DNA from: Spirochaetaceae bacterium UBA5556
GTDB taxonomy: Bacteria > Spirochaetota > Spirochaetia > Treponematales > Rectinemataceae
DNA: 64,000 nucleotides
Direction of reading: 5' to 3'
Assembly (NCBI GenBank): GCA_002425765.1
Contig: DIMW01000015.1
Location: 1 to 64,000, forward strand
Shown one piece after another: positions 25,609 through 34,568 of this stretch. The notes beneath the pieces were generated by a model. That model was not told where the DNA came from. It worked only from the letters and a program-made list of their open reading frames with translations, and searched no databases. A program made the translations under genes and the position numbers. Numbering within the stretch: position 1 is the first letter of the stretch; each line of letters begins with the position of its first letter.

Positions 25609-27423
25609 ATGGAACAAGCAAGAGATTTCGCTTTGCAGCAGCCCAGAAACAGGCTTAAGGGGAGCGCGCCGAAGATCGGGCTCCGCCCCGTGATCGACGG
25701 CAGGCGTAGGGGTGTCCGGGAATCGCTGGAAGATGTCACCATGGGCATGGCGAAGGCGGCGGCGAGGCTCATCTCCGAGAATCTCCGTCATCCCACGGGG
25801 GAAAAGATCGAGTGCGTCATCGCCGATTCCACGATAGGGGGCGTGGCCGAGGCGGCCGCCTGTGCCGAAAAATTCGCCCGGGAGGGAGTGGCGGTCACCC
25901 TCACCGTGACTCCCTGCTGGTGTTATGGCTCCGAGACGATGGATACGGACCCCCTCACCGTGAAGGCGGTGTGGGGATTCAACGGCACGGACCGCCCCGG
26001 GGCGGTGTATCTGGCGGCGGTGCTCGCGGCGCACTCCCAGATGGGCCTCCCGGCGTTCGGCATTTACGGCCACGATGTCCAGGACCTCAGCGATGTGGAC
26101 AGAATATCGGCCGACGTCGCGGAGAAGATTCTCCGCTTCGCGCGCGCGGGCATCGCGGCGGCGTGGATGCGCGGGAAGAGCTACCTCTCCGTCGGGTCGG
26201 TAGCCATGGGGATCGCGGGATCGATAGTCAATCCAGATTTCTTCCGTCAATACCTGGGCATGCGCAACGAGTATGTCGACATGAGCGAAATAACCCGCCG
26301 CGTCGAGGAGAAGATATATTCGGAGGCCGAGTTCCACCGCGCGATGGAGTGGGTCAAGGCCCACTGCGTCGAGGGGCCCGACAACAATCCTCCCGAGCAG
26401 CAGCATTCCCGCGCCCGCAAGGACAAGGTCTGGCAGATGAGCGCGAAGATGGCCCTCATCGTGCGCGACCTGATGGTCGGCAACCCCGATCTGCGCCGCA
26501 AGGGCCTCATAGAGGAATCGCTCGGCCACAACGCCATCCTCGCGGGCTTCCAGGGGCAGCGGCAGTGGACCGACCATTTCCCCAACGGCGATTTCCTCGA
26601 GACGATACTCAACTCGAGCTTCGACTGGACGGGCATACGCCAGCCCTACCTCGTCGCGACGGAGAATGATTCCCTGAATGGCGTTTCCATGCTCTTCGGA
26701 CATCTTCTGACGGGGAGCGCGCAGATTTTCTCGGATGTGCGCACCTACTGGAGCCCCGAGGCGGTTCAGCGCGTCACCGGATGGAAGCCGTCGGGGATTG
26801 CCGAGCACGGCTTCATCCACCTCATCAATTCGGGCGCGACCTGTCTCGACGGCACTGGCTGCGAGCGTCTCAACGGCCAGCCCGCGATGAAGCCCTGGTG
26901 GCAGGTCGAGTCCGGGGAGGCCAAGGCGGCGCTCAAGGCGACGCAGTGGCGCTACGCGAGCCTCGGCTACTTCCGCGGCGGCGGCTATTCGTCCGATTTC
27001 CTGACCGAAGGCGGCATGCCGGTCACCATGACCCGCGTCAACCTCGTGAAGGGCCTCGGGCCCATGATCCAGATCGCGGAAGGGTTCACCGCGACCCTGC
27101 CGAAGGAAGTCCACGACACTCTCGATCTGCGTACCGACCCGACCTGGCCGACCACCTGGTTTGTGCCGCGCCTCACCGGGAATGGCCCCTTCAGGGACGT
27201 CTACTCCGTGATGGCGAACTGGGGGGCGAACCACGGGGCGATTTCGTATGGGCATATCGGCGCCGACCTCGTGAGTCTCGCCTCGATCCTGCGAATTCCC
27301 GTGGCGATGCACAACGTACCCGCCGAGAAGATTTTCAGACCGAGCTACTGGAACGCGTTCGGCATGGACCCCGAAGGGTCGGATTACCGGGCATGTTCGG
27401 CGCTTGGGCCTCTGTATAAGTGA
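25609..27423 (+). CDS. fucI: L-fucose isomerase (FucI family)
   Basis: A 604-residue protein of normal FucI length. The start KIGLRPVIDGRRRGVRESLE, the PCWCYGSETMD and GFNGTDRPGAVYLAA segments of domain 1, ESLGHNAILAGFQGQRQWTDH, the metal Asp region VATENDSLNG and the C-terminal NWGANHGAISYGHIGADL are all typical. FucI converts L-fucose to L-fuculose (also D-arabinose to D-ribulose) with manganese. GGAGGAA precedes the ATG. It is the last gene of the operon with fucU. The nearby kinases and oxidoreductases, but no fuculose-phosphate aldolase, are notable. Confidence 0.93.
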   Translation: MEQARDFALQQPRNRLKGSAPKIGLRPVIDGRRRGVRESLEDVTMGMAKAAARLISENLRHPTGEKIECVIADSTIGGVAEAAACAEKFAREGVAVTLTVTPCWCYGSETMDTDPLTVKAVWGFNGTDRPGAVYLAAVLAAHSQMGLPAFGIYGHDVQDLSDVDRISADVAEKILRFARAGIAAAWMRGKSYLSVGSVAMGIAGSIVNPDFFRQYLGMRNEYVDMSEITRRVEEKIYSEAEFHRAMEWVKAHCVEGPDNNPPEQQHSRARKDKVWQMSAKMALIVRDLMVGNPDLRRKGLIEESLGHNAILAGFQGQRQWTDHFPNGDFLETILNSSFDWTGIRQPYLVATENDSLNGVSMLFGHLLTGSAQIFSDVRTYWSPEAVQRVTGWKPSGIAEHGFIHLINSGATCLDGTGCERLNGQPAMKPWWQVESGEAKAALKATQWRYASLGYFRGGGYSSDFLTEGGMPVTMTRVNLVKGLGPMIQIAEGFTATLPKEVHDTLDLRTDPTWPTTWFVPRLTGNGPFRDVYSVMANWGANHGAISYGHIGADLVSLASILRIPVAMHNVPAEKIFRPSYWNAFGMDPEGSDYRACSALGPLYK

Positions 27424-27469
27424 ACGGTGAAAGTTGCACTATAATCGTCTGAAAAAGGCGATATTGAGG

Positions 27470-27508
27470 CGGCGCACCGGGATCGCAGGCAGCGGTTCCG
27501 GTGCGCCG
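27470..27508 (+). terminator. hairpin after fucI
   Basis: CGGCGCACCGG (27470-27480) pairs with CCGGTGCGCCG (27498-27508) around a 17-base loop, followed by TCATTCTATT, a modest T-rich tail. It is 46 bases past the fucI stop and closes the sugar operon. Confidence 0.6.
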
Positions 27509-27542
27509 TCATTCTATTGAGCAAAAGATATCAAAATAAATC

Positions 27543-27572
27543 TTGCGCTTTTATCAAAAGACAGTATACAAT
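27543..27572 (+). promoter_or_regulatory. likely promoter of ABC exporter operon
   Basis: TTGCGC (27543-27548) followed by an AT-rich TATACAAT (27565-27572) gives spacers of 16-18 bases, depending on the -10 chosen. It lies in the AT-rich part of the gap, about 85 bases before the first exporter gene. Confidence 0.4.
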
Positions 27573-27655
27573 ATTTAGCTTTTTGTGATTTGGTATGAGC
27601 CCCGTAACAGGGGCGAATAAGGCAACTTGGCTGTCTGAGGTTTTTCGATTCGAGT

Positions 27656-29413
27656 ATGGCAAAAAAATCAGCTCAAAACGATTATCTGACCACGATTGTC
27701 GGCTATCTCTCCCGCTATAGAACGCTCGCCTTGCCCGGGCTGGGGGTGATGCTCCTCATCACCGTGGGTCAGCTCGCGGGGCCTTACATACTCAAACAGA
27801 TTATCGATGTCGCGGTTCCGAAAGGGGATACGGGGCTTCTTCTGAAGTATGCCTTTGCTTTTCTCGGCATCGTGTCGGTGACGGGAGCATTGAGTTATGT
27901 GGGCATGATCCTCTTGGCCCGTCTTGGACTTTCAATTGTGACGCTGATAAAACAGGACATTTTTTCGCATCTTTTAAAACTGCCTATGTCGTTCTTCGAC
28001 AAACATCCCGTGGGAGAGCTCATGTCCAGGACGGAGACCGACACCGAGCGCGTGCGGGATATGTTCTCGAACTTGGGAGCGAACCTCATCGTGAATATTC
28101 TTACGATGGTCGGTATTTTTGGGGTGACTTTCGCTTTGGTGCCGAAGCTCGCGCTCATAATGATGGGCGTTTCCGCCGCCCTTCTCACTATTCTTATAGT
28201 GTTTTTTGCGAAGATCTTTCCTCTGTATGAAAAGGCACGCTCTTTTTACGCCGCAATCACCGCAAAAGTGACGGAATTTGTCCAGGGCATCGAAGTCCTG
28301 AAAGCGTATGGAAGGACTGGCTGGGCCGAAGCTGAACTCGATGTCCAGGCAAAACAGAGGGTATCGCTCGAGGTCCGGATTTCGCTCATAGAATATTCGA
28401 TGATGTCGGCGTTGGAGGCCCTGATAGGCCCCTTGTTCATTGTCGCGCTGCTCCTGCTCTATGCGCCGAAGGTGCTCGCGGGTACCATGACCCTCGGCAT
28501 GATCCTCCTCTTTGTCGAGTACGGCGCCAGGCTCCTCAGGCCTATCGCGGAGATTGCGGAGAGCCTCCGGAGCCTTCAGCAGGCCCGCACCTCGCTTTCG
28601 CGGATTCGGAAGATCATGGCGACCCCGGAAGAGCCGAACAGGGGTTCCGGCACGGCTCCGACCCTCGATCACGAAATTCGCTTCGACCATGTGTGGTTCG
28701 CGTACGAAGGAGAAGAGTGGATTCTCCGCGACCTCTCGTTTGTCATCCCCAAGGGCAGCTTTTCCGCCATCGTCGGCGCGAGCGGCTCCGGAAAGTCCAC
28801 GACCATCAGCCTCATCTGCGGCTTTGCCCATCCACAGAAGGGGCACATACTCATCGACGGGATTCCTCTCGATGAAATTGACATCAGCGCGTGGCGCACG
28901 CATATCGGTCTTGTTTTACAGGAATCGTTCCTGTTTCCGGTGTCGGTGCTCGAGAATACAAGGCTCTACCATGAAGAGATAACAGAACCCGAAGTGCAGA
29001 CCGCGATATCGGTCGTCCACGCGGATGACGCGATAGCCTCACTCCCCGAGGGGCTCGCGACGAACCTCTGGGAGAGAGGAGGGAACCTTTCTTCCGGTGA
29101 GCGCCAGCTCGTCTCCTTCGCGAGAGCGCTGGCGGCCCATCCCCAGCTCATTTTGCTCGATGAGGCGACGAGCAATGTGGACATGACGACCGAAAAGCAT
29201 ATCAAGGAGAGCATGGACATTCTCCGGAGGGGCAGGACGATGATCGTGGTCGCGCACCGTCTCTCTTCGGTACTCAAGGCCGACACGATTTTCTTCCTGA
29301 GCGATGGGCAACTGATTGCGCAAGGGACCCATGACAGCCTCTACGAGAATCTGCCGGCGTATCGTCTCCTCGTGGACCAACAGTTCCCGGCGGGGAAGAG
29401 GGTGCGCGCATGA
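27656..29413 (+). CDS. ABC exporter half-transporter, subunit A (consensus ATP site)
   Basis: A 585-residue half-exporter: six membrane helices (about residues 15-310) then a nucleotide-binding domain. It has Walker A VGASGSGKST, Q-loop region VLQESFLFP, Walker B LILLDEATS with the catalytic Glu intact, and switch His in VVAHRLSS. Its signature is LSSGE instead of LSGGQ. The next gene encodes a partner with a weak Walker B, the asymmetry seen in heterodimeric exporters such as TM287/288 or LmrCD, which pump drugs, lipids or peptides. The genes overlap as ATGA. Substrate unknown; its name as an exporter rests on fold only. Confidence 0.92.
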   Translation: MAKKSAQNDYLTTIVGYLSRYRTLALPGLGVMLLITVGQLAGPYILKQIIDVAVPKGDTGLLLKYAFAFLGIVSVTGALSYVGMILLARLGLSIVTLIKQDIFSHLLKLPMSFFDKHPVGELMSRTETDTERVRDMFSNLGANLIVNILTMVGIFGVTFALVPKLALIMMGVSAALLTILIVFFAKIFPLYEKARSFYAAITAKVTEFVQGIEVLKAYGRTGWAEAELDVQAKQRVSLEVRISLIEYSMMSALEALIGPLFIVALLLLYAPKVLAGTMTLGMILLFVEYGARLLRPIAEIAESLRSLQQARTSLSRIRKIMATPEEPNRGSGTAPTLDHEIRFDHVWFAYEGEEWILRDLSFVIPKGSFSAIVGASGSGKSTTISLICGFAHPQKGHILIDGIPLDEIDISAWRTHIGLVLQESFLFPVSVLENTRLYHEEITEPEVQTAISVVHADDAIASLPEGLATNLWERGGNLSSGERQLVSFARALAAHPQLILLDEATSNVDMTTEKHIKESMDILRRGRTMIVVAHRLSSVLKADTIFFLSDGQLIAQGTHDSLYENLPAYRLLVDQQFPAGKRVRA

Positions 29414-31347
29414 AATCTCTACGCAACGGGAAGGCGGAGAGGAGTTCTTCTCCCCGTCCCGGCAAAGGCGCCACTCAGCGTCCAACCTTGCCAAGGTTCT
29501 ACCACATCCACTGGATCCGTGAAGTGTGGCGCGAACGCCAGGGGCTTATCTGGCTCCTTCTCTTCCTGACGCTTCTGTCGAGCGCGGTGGCGGTCGCCTT
29601 TCCTCTGTTGACGAAGCAGCTCTTTGACCTTCTGGAGCACGCGATCGATACCAAGATGAGCGAAGATGCCGCCATGGCCCAGGTGAGGCGCATCGCGCTG
29701 TATTTTGTGGCGCTCGGCGTGGCTGGTTTTATCTCGGGGACATTTCCGGGTATCCGGGGCGCCCTGAACATCGTCTTCGATTATTTCGTCAGAAGGAGGT
29801 ATTTCGGCGAAGTCGCCCGGAAAGATATGCGATTCTTCAGCAAATTCCGCTCTGGCGACGTGATCACGCGCCTCACTTCGGATATCTCGGATTTCCCGAA
29901 ACTGTCCTGGTTCCTCTGTTCTGGCATTTTCCGGGCGGTCGAGTCGGCGAGCAAAGTCACCTTCTGCGTCGCCGCGATGCTCAGCCTCGACTGGAGGCTC
30001 GCGCTGGCGTCGCTCGCGCCCCTGCCCGTCATGCTTTTTATTTTCACCCGTACTCAGAACGCCATATACGACCGCGTCAACAAGAACGAGCAGGCGATCT
30101 CCGCCATCAACAACCAGCTTGAGATGAGTTTTTCCGGCGTCCGCGTCATCAAGGCCTTCGCGAGCGAAGGAAAGTACACAAAATTCTTCCAGGATGCCCT
30201 CGCGCGCCGCTTTGAAACTGAGATGGGCGTCATAAAGCTCGAGACAGTGATGCAGCTCATCTACCAGTACATAGATTACGTGGCCCAGATTGCCCTCGTA
30301 TTTGTGGGCGGTCTCATGGTCACCAAACACACGATCTCAATAGGGACTTTTTACGCTTTCTACAATTACCTCAATATGCTCATCTACCCCGTCCTCGATA
30401 TACCGCAGCTTTTCGTGTTCGGGAAGCGCGCCTTCGTGAACATCGACAGGCTGGAAGAGATGCGCGACTATACCCCGGATGAAAAAGAAGGGCACAAGAG
30501 AAAAGCGGGACTACCCGCAGAGAGCGACGGCCAGGCTGTGCCGGCAGAGTCCCCAGGGGACGTATCGGGAGCGCCCAAGCCTCCTTCGCCCCTGCGATCC
30601 CTGCGCTTTGAAAAAGCGACGGTGTATTACGAACACAAGCATAAACCCGCGATCGCCGACATCAAGTTCGAGGTCCTCCCTGGGGAGAAGATCCTTGTCA
30701 TCGGACCTGTCGGTTCCGGCAAGACGACCCTCGTCAAGACTGCTCTTGGCTTACTGGAACCTCGAAGCGGCCGCGTGTCCATCAACGGAAAATCCGTGCG
30801 TGCCCTGGATCCCGAAGAGCGGCGGGGCCTCATCGGCTATGTCCCCCAGGATCCTCTCCTCTTCAGCGGGACTATACGCGACAACATCCTCTTTGGATGC
30901 CGCGAGGGACAGACCCTGCCCGAAGGCGAGCTGGCGCGCCTTATCGAGGTCGCGCGGCTCTCCGATGAGGTCGCGGCCTTCCCCGATGGCCTCGAGACCA
31001 AGCTCGGCCAGCGCGGCACCAGCGTGTCAGGAGGCCAGAAGCAGAGAATCGCCATCGCGCGGGCCCTCGCGGGCTATCCTTCTCTCCTCCTCCTTGACGA
31101 CATGACCGCATCCCTCGACACCAACAACGAAGAGGCGCTCTGGCGCTCGCTCGCCGAGATGCCTGAATTTACCCGGGCGGCGGTGATCGCCGTCTCACAC
31201 CGCCTCTCGAGCATCCAGTATGTCGACCGCGTCCTCTTTTTGAAAAACGGGCGCATTGCCGGATTCGGGGAGCATTCCGAGCTTATGGCAAATAACGCCC
31301 CTTACCGCGAATTCGTCGCCGAACACGTGCGGATGCCGGGGGAGTGA
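29410..31347 (+). CDS. ABC exporter half-transporter, subunit B (degenerate ATP site)
   Basis: A 645-residue half-exporter that begins with a basic stretch of about 30 residues, followed by six membrane helices and a nucleotide-binding domain with Walker A IGPVGSGKTT and signature VSGGQKQR. The Walker B is LLLLDDMTASLD, so the catalytic Glu is Asp. With the altered LSSGE signature of subunit A, both odd motifs would face the same ATP site, leaving one degenerate and one consensus site. A Pro/Glu-rich insertion at about residues 355-395 joins the membrane part to the ATPase part. It overlaps subunit A by four bases. Confidence 0.92.
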   Translation: MKSLRNGKAERSSSPRPGKGATQRPTLPRFYHIHWIREVWRERQGLIWLLLFLTLLSSAVAVAFPLLTKQLFDLLEHAIDTKMSEDAAMAQVRRIALYFVALGVAGFISGTFPGIRGALNIVFDYFVRRRYFGEVARKDMRFFSKFRSGDVITRLTSDISDFPKLSWFLCSGIFRAVESASKVTFCVAAMLSLDWRLALASLAPLPVMLFIFTRTQNAIYDRVNKNEQAISAINNQLEMSFSGVRVIKAFASEGKYTKFFQDALARRFETEMGVIKLETVMQLIYQYIDYVAQIALVFVGGLMVTKHTISIGTFYAFYNYLNMLIYPVLDIPQLFVFGKRAFVNIDRLEEMRDYTPDEKEGHKRKAGLPAESDGQAVPAESPGDVSGAPKPPSPLRSLRFEKATVYYEHKHKPAIADIKFEVLPGEKILVIGPVGSGKTTLVKTALGLLEPRSGRVSINGKSVRALDPEERRGLIGYVPQDPLLFSGTIRDNILFGCREGQTLPEGELARLIEVARLSDEVAAFPDGLETKLGQRGTSVSGGQKQRIAIARALAGYPSLLLLDDMTASLDTNNEEALWRSLAEMPEFTRAAVIAVSHRLSSIQYVDRVLFLKNGRIAGFGEHSELMANNAPYREFVAEHVRMPGE

Positions 31348-31359
31348 AGAAATAAATTA

Positions 31360-31444
31360 GGGGTTCCTGAATAACTCGCTATTCGCTTTTTCAAGCAACC
31401 ATAGGCTGCGTGAATAAACAGAAAGCGAGTTATTCAGGAACCCC
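31360..31444. repeat. 85-bp palindromic element with 21-bp perfect inverted repeats
   Basis: The 21 bases at 31360-31380 (starting GGGGTTCCTGAATAACT) are the exact reverse complement of 31424-31444, with 43 bases between. It lies 13 bases past the ABC exporter stop, at the drop from high to lower G+C. It could be a bidirectional terminator, but arms this long and perfect, ending in four G or C bases, also fit a MITE-like or insertion-sequence-end remnant. No target-site duplication or transposase was seen. Confidence 0.65.
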
Positions 31445-31545
31445 AAGCATGACATTATTTCTTGTGGTTTTCTAAGATTGAAATAAAAAATCATCATCCA
31501 GTGTCAACGGCTACACGAAATGCACTTTGCTTGTGTGACCAACCG

Positions 31546-32802
31546 TTAGTGGCCGCCTCCTCCGGACATTGCGCTCAGGTCCAGACCATATTCGGCCTTA
31601 ATATCCACCTTTTTCGCCTGTGTCATAAAAGCGATATATGCCATGTACTGGTTGAGATGCGGATAATTGGGCATTGATCTTGCAAACGAGAGAAATTCTT
31701 CGTAAGTTTGGGGGTCACCGCATAATTTATCACGCACGGCAGTATTCATTTTCAGCAAAGGGTCGCTGATGGAAGCATCCAAGTCTTTGTATGCCTTGAG
31801 TACTTCTTTGCTCACATCGCCTTTGGGCAGAACATCGATCACTGTCCTTGCCGCCGCATAACCCGATTGGAGCGCGTATTCGAATCCGGCGCCGGAATAA
31901 CAATTGATATGACTTCCGGCATCCCCTACGGCGAGGATGCCATTTCCGTATATATTATCGGGAACCTTCCGGCACGTGGGCAATCGCCAACCCTTGATCT
32001 CGCCCAACAACCGGGCCTCGCCTAAACGTTCCTGGCCGATCTTTGTGTTATCCCTCCACCATGTAAAGTAATCTTCCAAACGGCGGTTGCCTCGTTTGAG
32101 GTTTTCTTCCGGAATAAAGACACCAACGTTGGCCGTCCCCTCTCCTTCGACAAAGCACCACATATATCCACCGGGATAAAAGATTTCATCAGGATAGTGC
32201 TCTTCGATCAAACCGGGCACGAGGCCGCGGACGCCCTCGAAGTAGCCTCGGGCTCCGAGAAACACATAATCTTTATCATCATTGTAAATCCCAAAGGGCC
32301 TGCCTAAATCGTGATGCGCTCCGTTGGCCAAAATGACGATGTCGGAACGAATCTCTACTTCCTTGCCGCCATATATGGCTCTGACGCCTTTTGCGTAGTC
32401 CCGCTCGCGGATGATTTCCGTCACCTCAAAATTCTCCAGGAAATCCGCGCCGCCATTAATGGCGCCGCGGCGGAGCAAATCGTCAATCACGCGCCGCTGG
32501 GTAAGGAATGTGCCGGGCTGCTCGGCGCCATTATCAAATGTAGCAAGCTCTTCCTTGACACCGCTGAACCGAGCGCCTCGTATTCCGCCGCTACGAAGCC
32601 TCAGCGCTTCGTCATAGATACCCATATCTTTATATACCTTGGTGACAAAAACACCGCCTTGCGCGTCACCGCATGCTTTGTCACGCGGCCAGGATTCTTT
32701 ATCGACCAAAAGCACGTCCACGCCGCCGCGTGCAAGATAAAATGCGGCGGAAGAACCGGAGGGACCTGAGCCAACTACAATCACTTGTCGCCTGTTAACC
32801 AT
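31546..32802 (-). CDS. FAD-dependent oxidoreductase of geranylgeranyl-reductase/FixC type
   Basis: A 418-residue flavoprotein. The N-terminal FAD loop is VIVVGSGPSGSSAAFYLARGG, and DKACGDAQGG matches the PxxxxCGG-like motif of geranylgeranyl reductases. The second FAD motif GILAVGDAGSHINCYSGAGFEYALQSGYAAA is intact. The family reduces prenyl chains or passes electrons as in FixC/ETF-quinone reductases. The start at 32802 is fixed by AAAGGAGG at good spacing. It follows a ferredoxin-flavoprotein gene one base away, which would supply electrons. Lipid or small-molecule reduction is inferred; true substrate unknown. Confidence 0.82.
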   Translation of the reverse strand: MVNRRQVIVVGSGPSGSSAAFYLARGGVDVLLVDKESWPRDKACGDAQGGVFVTKVYKDMGIYDEALRLRSGGIRGARFSGVKEELATFDNGAEQPGTFLTQRRVIDDLLRRGAINGGADFLENFEVTEIIRERDYAKGVRAIYGGKEVEIRSDIVILANGAHHDLGRPFGIYNDDKDYVFLGARGYFEGVRGLVPGLIEEHYPDEIFYPGGYMWCFVEGEGTANVGVFIPEENLKRGNRRLEDYFTWWRDNTKIGQERLGEARLLGEIKGWRLPTCRKVPDNIYGNGILAVGDAGSHINCYSGAGFEYALQSGYAAARTVIDVLPKGDVSKEVLKAYKDLDASISDPLLKMNTAVRDKLCGDPQTYEEFLSFARSMPNYPHLNQYMAYIAFMTQAKKVDIKAEYGLDLSAMSGGGGH

Positions 32803-32803
32803 T

Positions 32804-34513
32804 TCAGTAGCCTCCTTTCCCAGCACTCACCATTGTGATGACATCACCCTTTGGACACACGGTACGGCAAATACCACAGCCGATACATTTGCTGGCATCT
32901 ACCTCGCTGAATCCACATTGCAGGCAGCGCTTGACCTCTACACCAATGACCTCTTTAGAGTATTCGGTCTCCACCTCGTCAAAATTTTTGATGCGGTCTT
33001 CAGGGGCTACCATAGGCATGGGAGGGCGCGCAATCTTGAAACGGTTTGCCGGATATCGTTTATCATAGTCTTCTGCGGCCACCAATTCGTGGTCAGCAGA
33101 GGCCGTTTTTACTTCGCGGCCCTGGATTTTCGCATCTGTTTTCCTGGCTGCTTTGATGCCCGATGCCATTGCATCCACCACCGAACAAGCACTGCTCACG
33201 ATGTCGCCCGCGAAATCGATATTCTCATCATCCGCATATTCTTGCCAGAACTTGTCCGGGGCCTGACCGATCGCCACGATTACCATATCAGCGGGCAGCG
33301 TCATCGTTTGGCTGGCGTCTATCTCAAAAGATATCTTTCCGTCCTGGGCCTTTTCAAATTTGTTCACCTTGGAAAGCCTTACGCCAGTCATTTCATTGTG
33401 GGCGCCCGCGAACTGTTTGGGCGACCAGCCTTCCATTAATTTGATTCCTTCTTCCATCGCCTCCGCCAACTCCCACGGATGACAGGGAACATTTTCGCCG
33501 CTCTCCAGACACACACAGGTTACGCTTTTTGCCCCTAAACGCACGGCTGTTCTGGCACAGTCAACGGCCACGCTGCCACCGCCAATAACCACCACATCGC
33601 CGTTACGTACAAATTCCTGTCCCGGATGACGCCAGATATCCTGGTCGTGATTCACACGCTCCATAAAGTGCAACGCGGTCAAAACGCCTTCCTTGCGCCA
33701 TCCGTCGATCATGAGCTCCTTGGAATGCGAGGCGCCGGCAGCGACAATGATACTGTCAAAGTGTTTTTTCAGTTCTTCGATATGCGTCTTGGAGATCCGC
33801 ACACCCATGACAAACTTGATACCAGCCTTTTCCAGCCTGGCGACATCCCGTTCAATGACATCCCTTGGCAGACGGAATTTTGGAATCCCTACGTTCAGCA
33901 TGCCGCCCGCGACAGGTTCCTGATCGAACACCGTTACGGGATATCCCATCATGGCAAGCGTATGGGCAGCGGCCAATCCTGCGGGGCCCGCGCCGATCAC
34001 CGCAATTTCTTGCTGATAGATCCTCGGATAAGTATCAGGGACAAAATCCTTGAATGTATCAGTCAGATACCGCTTTATACCACGAATAGCCATTGGCTCA
34101 TCCACCAATAGGCCGCGTTTACAAGCCTCTTCACATGGATGATGACATATCCGTCCGCAGATAGAGGGAAGCGGGTTGTGTTTCCAAATATGTTCGAAGG
34201 CTTTTTCTTCTTTTCCTGCGTCAACCAGGTTAATGTATCCCTGAGGGCTGATGCCCAGTGGACAGGCGGTAGTGCAGGATGTCGCAACGGCCAAATCTTC
34301 CATCTCTTTGTAAAGAAGAGCGGGTCTATCTGTACATGATGGGCAAAGGCGACATATGATCCTCTGTTTTTCGCTGATTGCGGAAACCGGACAAGCATTC
34401 CTGCAATCACCACAGTTTACGCATTTGCTGTTGTTGATTTGCGCGACAGATTTCACTTCGATTTCAAAATCATCTCCACCTGGCCTTACAATTCTAGTTC
34501 TGCTTTCCACCAT
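32804..34513 (-). CDS. GltD-like NAD(P)H:ferredoxin flavoprotein with multiple 4Fe-4S motifs
   Basis: A 569-residue redox protein. The N-terminal CVNCGDCRNACP and CRLCPSC motifs are ferredoxin-like. Next comes the glutamate-synthase-small-subunit-type iron-sulphur region SCTTACPLGISPQGYI ... CGRICHHPCEEACKRG, then FAD loop IGAGPAGLAAAHTLAMMG and NAD(P) loop VIGGGSVAVDCARTAV. The C-terminus has a second ferredoxin motif CIGCGICRTVCPKG. It likely moves electrons from NAD(P)H to the adjoining reductase. GAGGAGG precedes the ATG. Its promoter carries a perfect palindrome, so expression should be tightly controlled by the divergent TetR gene. Confidence 0.88.
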   Translation of the reverse strand: MVESRTRIVRPGGDDFEIEVKSVAQINNSKCVNCGDCRNACPVSAISEKQRIICRLCPSCTDRPALLYKEMEDLAVATSCTTACPLGISPQGYINLVDAGKEEKAFEHIWKHNPLPSICGRICHHPCEEACKRGLLVDEPMAIRGIKRYLTDTFKDFVPDTYPRIYQQEIAVIGAGPAGLAAAHTLAMMGYPVTVFDQEPVAGGMLNVGIPKFRLPRDVIERDVARLEKAGIKFVMGVRISKTHIEELKKHFDSIIVAAGASHSKELMIDGWRKEGVLTALHFMERVNHDQDIWRHPGQEFVRNGDVVVIGGGSVAVDCARTAVRLGAKSVTCVCLESGENVPCHPWELAEAMEEGIKLMEGWSPKQFAGAHNEMTGVRLSKVNKFEKAQDGKISFEIDASQTMTLPADMVIVAIGQAPDKFWQEYADDENIDFAGDIVSSACSVVDAMASGIKAARKTDAKIQGREVKTASADHELVAAEDYDKRYPANRFKIARPPMPMVAPEDRIKNFDEVETEYSKEVIGVEVKRCLQCGFSEVDASKCIGCGICRTVCPKGDVITMVSAGKGGY

Positions 34514-34535
34514 ATTCTACAATACCTCCTCTAAA

Positions 34536-34567
34536 GTAGCGAATTAGGACATGTCCTAATTCGCTAC
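34536..34567. promoter_or_regulatory. perfect 32-bp palindrome, candidate TetR operator
   Basis: The 32 bases at 34536-34567 are a perfect dyad: GTAGCGAATTAGGACA followed by its exact complement. It begins at the predicted -10/+1 of the redox operon promoter and ends just before the ribosome site. A TetR-type dimer bound here would block transcription. The divergent TetR gene at 34738 is the obvious ligand. Confidence 0.75.
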
Positions 34568-34568
34568 A

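Noticed and set aside
24790..27312. Minus-strand 840-codon open frame opposite the LacI and fucI genes
   Set aside because: Both plus-strand genes have clear family motifs and ribosome sites; the antisense frame has none.
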